64,000 nucleotides of DNA, taken from contig NC_067305.1 of the NCBI RefSeq assembly GCF_020740795.1, positions 186,001-250,000 of the forward strand, in the 5' to 3' direction. The translations under genes were made by a program, and so were the position numbers. Shown here piece by piece: positions 60,317 through 64,000 of the stretch (positions are counted from its first letter, which is position 1; each line of letters starts with the position of its first letter). Below the pieces are notes generated by a model, which saw only the letters and a program-made list of their open reading frames with translations, was not told where the DNA came from and made no database searches. Source of the stretch: Apus apus. Taxonomy: Eukaryota > Chordata > Aves > Apodiformes > Apodidae.

Positions 60317-63300
60317 TCAAGAATAGCAATTATGCTCATTGTGCAACACTTGACCGAGAAAACAACAACAACAAAACCCACTGTAAGCAAAGTGCTCCCG
60401 TTCCTCCAAACCTGGTATTTGTCCGTGCACTCGCTGCCATGGAGACCAACTGCCCAATGTCAGTGCCAGCACATCCCCAGCTGCATGCTGGCCAGCAGAC
60501 CAAGGCAGGGTCCAAGGAGAAGCCTGTGGCGGGAAGCGCAAGGAAGCACTTCCACTGCAGGCAGTAACGTAACAATTCTCATCTCCCCTTTCTGTAACAG
60601 GGTGGTCAGAGCAGCTGCCTCGGCCATCTCTACAGAAATGCAGAATCTCTCCTTACCAGGGGACTGGCCATCATGTGAGCTGGGTCTTCCCTTCCTGCAC
60701 GTGGCTGCTTCTGATGGCCCTCTCCCTCCTGCTGAAGTGTTGATGGGCTCAGGTCTCTCTTCTGTCACTGATACACACAGAACACTGGTATTCTCCTTAG
60801 AAGAAACAAACAAACCAAGAAATAACCCCAAAGATCACTCTGTACTTTCTTATAATCGCTTCAGAGACAAGAGCTTGAAAGAGCATCTCTTATGTTCAGT
60901 TAAAACAGAAGGTTCAATTCCAAAGAAAACAACCCTAGCCATTCTCTGGTGCTATGATACTTGGCCTTGTTTTTCATTAACCACCTCACTCTTGGCACGC
61001 TTGTTTTCTCCTGTGCACTGCCTGTCCTGGAGAGAAAGGAAGGTGACTCACCAGCAGCTCAGCAGCAGCCCTTTCTGCAGACGTCGCGGCACGGGCAGCA
61101 CAAAGATCTTCATGATGCTGCAACAGAGAACGAGGTACTGTTGGATCTACTCCCGTGGCAGATTGTCTGTTATTTGCGGTTAGAATAGCAGGTTTCATTA
61201 AAAGACAAAAAGCAAGGCTCCTATTTTGGAGCACCCTGCACCCCCCTTCAGCATGATGAGGAGGGAGAGGAGGAAACATCAAAAGGAGCACGATGAGGAG
61301 TATGATGAGGAGGAGGAGGGAGCAGGAGTCAACGGGATGACGAGAAAGAGGAGGAGGTCGCGTAAGACAACAGCACGAGGAGGAGAAGGAGGAAGAGGTT
61401 GCAGGAGGATACAACGGCATGACAAGGAAGAGAAGGAGGAGGTAGAGGAGTAGGACCAGGAGGAGCAGGACAACCAGGAGAAGGAGGCAGTGTCAGACAA
61501 ACAGCATGAGGAGGAAGAGGCAGCAGGAAAGCACAGAATGACAAGGAGAAAGAAGGGGGCGGAGGTGGAGGCAGGGGGAGACCATGGGATGGCAATGAGG
61601 AGGATGAGGTGGGTGTTGTATCGGGGTGCACAGGGATGTGGGGTGCGTGGGCACGGGGGGCCATAGCATATCGGGGTGCATGGGGAGCAGGGTGTGCGGT
61701 TTATAGGGGTGTGTGGGGAGCGGGGTGCATGGTCCGTTGGGGTACGTGGGGCTATGGGGGCTGTGGGAACAGATGGATGGTATATCAGGGTGCACAGGGA
61801 CCAAGGCGCAGCGTTTAGGGGTTTCCAGGGATCTGGGGTGCACAGGAAGAGGGGTGTGCCCAGTCTGGGGGTGCGCAGGGCTTGGGCACAGTGAATCGGG
61901 GTGCGCAGGGACTGCAGTGCACAGGAACCGGGGTGCACGGCACATGAGGGTGCAGAGGGACCGGGGTGCACGAGGACTGGGGTGCAGCATTAATCGGGGT
62001 GCACAGTTTATGGGGCTGCTCAGGGACCTGGGCTAGGCGGGGAGGAGGTCACGCAGGCTCCTGGGTGCCCCCAAGGGTGCCCTGCGGGACGGGCTCCTCT
62101 GCAGAAACCCCGTTTTTGGGGCGAAAGATGAAAATTTCTGCTTTTAAGGAGCCTTCAGCATGTGAGAGTAACTTTGCTCATGGGGTGAGAGGGTAAAGCC
62201 CAGAAAGAACCTGCATCTTCAGTCCCTCCTTGGGACCTCGCTGGATTCAGCGACGCTGAAGCACAGGAAAATCCCCAAGTTCACCTTGGAGAAAATGGAC
62301 TCGTCTAATACAGGAACCAAACGAGCCATTTGGCACTACGAATCTGGTACAAAAATACATTTTGGTAAGAAAACACGCGGTGTTGTCGCACGTTTATAGA
62401 GTCTGGTCTCCTGCCGAGGTGTGGAAACCTCGTGCTGGTCTGGTACCCCTCCAAAACCGAAGGTTATGCAGAGCAACCTGATGGGAGCAGTAAATTCAAT
62501 GGAGAAACGAAGGGAGGGTAACGCTGGGGGGTCTAGGACAGCTCTGGTCTAGGACAGCTGTGCGCCGGGACAGCGGCACAGCCCCGCGTCACCTGCCAAC
62601 CCGAGAGACGTCCCGGCGGAGAGATGTCCTAGGCCCGCTTGTTCCAGCCCTTGGATACAGCTCCAATCCAAACCTCTGTACAGGGCTGTCTATTTTCGAG
62701 GCCTGTGTCTCCCTCTTGACCACCCAACTTACCTCTTCTGCAGCCTGCTTGGAGCTCAGACCAGCTCTGTCCCTGTGTGCTGGCGGAGCCCGGGGCAGGC
62801 AAGCCAGCTGGTACTCGTAGTTCAGCAGCACCAGCGCCGAGTCTGCTGTGAAGCATCTGTGGTTCCCAGAAGTTGGGCTGCTGGAAGGAGAGCTGGAATC
62901 GGAACTTCCTGAAACGATTGATTCATTAAACAGTCACGTACAATTGTTGCCAAGGGATTCTGGGAGCAACAGTACAGGGAACAGGTCAGTCCTTGGCAAG
63001 AGGCACAAACACCAACTGCCGTGAACACACAGGCTGAAGCCAGGCTGCATAAACACTGATTTCACATTTCTCTTGATTGTCCCTACCCAAGACAAAAGCT
63101 GCCTGCGAGTGAGTCACCCCCGTGATCTGAAATGTCTTCTCCACGAAGGACACCCCTCTCCTCAACGTCTCATTACTAGTACTGGAATCCTCTGCAACTT
63201 CCTTCACCCACCAAAGCCAATCGCAAATAAGACCAACATCTTCTCCACACTAAGCTTCTCCGATCACGTTTACGTACCCAGCTGAACTCTGCGTTGTTTC

Positions 63301-63535
63301 TTCTCTTCATTTTGAAGGAAGGTCTGCAGTGACTTGAGGTCTGTCATGTAGTCTTCCTTGGCAGTAGGAGCATGATAGAGAAAGGGTGAAGCGTGGTGAC
63401 AAGGCTTCAGCCTGATCCTTTGCACTCTTCCAATACTGCTGGCGTACAGGGATCCACTGGAAGAGGGGCTGAAGCCGTAAACCTTAGGTGAATAAAAACA
63501 AGCGCTTGTGTCATGGGAGGAAGACCGAATTCCAC
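60317..63535 (-). CDS. Five 3' exons of an unidentified host gene
   Basis: Minus-strand exons with matching phases: 63278-63535 (enters and leaves in phase 1), 62733-62908 (leaves in phase 0), 61052-61117 (66 bp, phase 0/0), 60657-60795 (leaves in phase 1) and 60317-60591 (to a stop). Splice signals are strong, for example acceptors TTGTTTGTTTCTTCTAAG and CTCTGTTGCAG, and donors GAG/GTAAGT and CTG/GTGAGT. The protein piece of about 305 residues is Ser-rich and mostly disordered. It includes VYGFSPSSSGSLYASSIG, a helical EDYMTDLKSLQTFLQNEEKK, a SSSPSSSP run and an Ala-rich helix (ARAATSAERAAAELL). The last exon may end earlier, at a donor near 60407, because its tail FCCCCFLG reads a GTT repeat. 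The 5' exons lie beyond 64000. No family recognised; low-motif scaffold or centrosome-type proteins look like this, but that is a guess. Confidence 0.65.
61226..61600. repeat. GGA-rich low-complexity stretch in an intron
   Basis: Purine-rich GAGGAGGAGAAGGAGGAAG runs with irregular period. It lies in the intron between the 61052-61117 and 62733-62908 exons of the minus-strand gene. Confidence 0.75.
61610..62040. repeat. G-rich minisatellite in the same intron
   Basis: Units of about 22-30 bp around ATCGGGGTGCACAGGGACC and GGGGTGCATGGGGAGCAGGG. There are many G3-G6 runs on the plus strand, so the minus-strand transcript is C-rich here. Open frames across it are artefacts. Confidence 0.8.
62041..62732. 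other. Intronic unique DNA
   Basis: No further exon or repeat supported. A direct repeat GGTCTAGGACAGCTCTGGTC, TAGGACAGCTGT occurs near 62530-62565. Confidence 0.4.
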
Positions 63536-63689
63536 CTTGAAACAATATGAATACAAAAGACTCTTGCTTGGGGTTCAGGCTGGAGTCTTTCTTCCTTTGT
63601 ATTTTGATTTTGTAATTTTGTTTTGCTCTGAAACAAAGTAGCCACTCTAAAACAAGTGAAGCAACACAAGGGAAAAAGAACGAGTGCCG

Positions 63690-64000
63690 GCTTCTGCCCT
63701 CGGGTCACGCCAGCCCCAGGCAACGCTCCAGGCTTGGGGCAGAGCGGCTGGAGGGCTGCCCAGCAGAAAAGGGCCTGAGGGTGTTGGTGGACAGCTGGCT
63801 GAACATGAGCCAGCGTGTGCCCAGGTGGCCAAGAAGACCAATAGCATCCTGGCCTGCAGCAGGAACAGCGTGGCCAGCAGGAGTAGGGAAGCGATCGTGC
63901 CCCTGTGCTCAGCATTGGTGAGGCTGCACCTGGAGCACGGAGATCAGTTCTGGGAGCCTCAATATAAGAAGGACATTGAGGGGCTGGAGCATGTCCAGAG
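63690..64000 (+). mobile_element. CR1 fragment running off the window
   Basis: GGCTTGGGGCAGAGCGGCTGG, then CTGAACATGAGCCAGCGTG, GTGGCCAAGAAGACCAATAG and GGACATTGAGGGGCTGGAGC match the 3' half of CR1 ORF2 (LGLG...DSWLNMSQ..., ALVRLHLEH). It is in the intron upstream of the 63278-63535 exon, opposite in strand to that gene. Confidence 0.88.

Noticed and set aside
60053-61183. 376-codon plus-strand open frame
   Set aside because: It lies antisense to splice-bounded exons of the minus-strand gene, crosses their introns and has no domain motifs.
61279-61990. Long Pro/Ser/His-rich minus-strand frames
   Set aside because: Translation of the GGA-rich and G-rich intronic repeats.

Overview
The window looks like bird DNA from a repeat-rich, probably subtelomeric or microchromosomal region. 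The basis is several CR1 LINEs with the ATTCTATG-type 3' end, including one almost full-length copy, together with avian-style ERV-L elements. The species cannot be told, and a non-avian reptile is not strictly excluded. About two thirds of the window is transposon, retrovirus-derived or tandem repeat. Only three host-type genes can be supported, all on the basis of splice signals and compatible reading phases.

Layout. Positions 1-18570 are a degenerate telomere-like satellite built from CCCTAGACCCTTAAC-type units. It is interrupted by a nearly complete CR1 (7112-11527, minus) and a CR1 3' fragment (13735-14280, plus). The satellite switches strand at about 14545: to the left the C-rich strand is on top, to the right the G-rich strand. 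A short true telomere-like GGTTAGGGTTAGG ends the array at 18574-18586. At 19077-20720 lies an ERV-L relic with an LTR, a tRNA-Leu primer site, a short gag reading frame and 50 bp of 3' LTR. At 22138-26166 (minus) and 40532-44608 (plus) are two copies of one internally deleted, tRNA-Phe-primed, gamma-type provirus. It has lost pol and fused gag to env. The minus copy is broken. The plus copy keeps a 1001-codon open frame and has an abnormal left end. At 32758-36368 (minus) is a tRNA-Lys-primed, class II (beta-like) provirus with three internal deletions, inserted in a 15-bp minisatellite that spans 31872-37700. At 44910-46640 is an old ERV-L protease/RT fragment (minus) hit by a solo ERV-L LTR (45135-46216, 5-bp target duplication). 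A third, diverged LTR of this family is at 50604-51765. Other tandem repeats are a 50-bp satellite (48070-49620), a 35-bp minisatellite (54295-54500) and G-rich arrays at 29600-30450 and 61610-62040.

Host-type genes. (1) A four-exon gene at about 54867-56410 (plus) encodes a 65-residue secreted precursor with a furin-type RVKR site. (2) A two-exon candidate at 30587-30952 (minus) encodes an 82-residue secreted peptide. (3) Five consecutive exons of an unidentified gene run on the minus strand from 63535 down to about 60317; its 5' part lies outside the window. None could be matched to a named family from the sequence alone.

The genes form no pathway. The window is best read as layers of insertion: satellite, then CR1s and ERV-L, then young deleted proviruses, all around a few small host genes.
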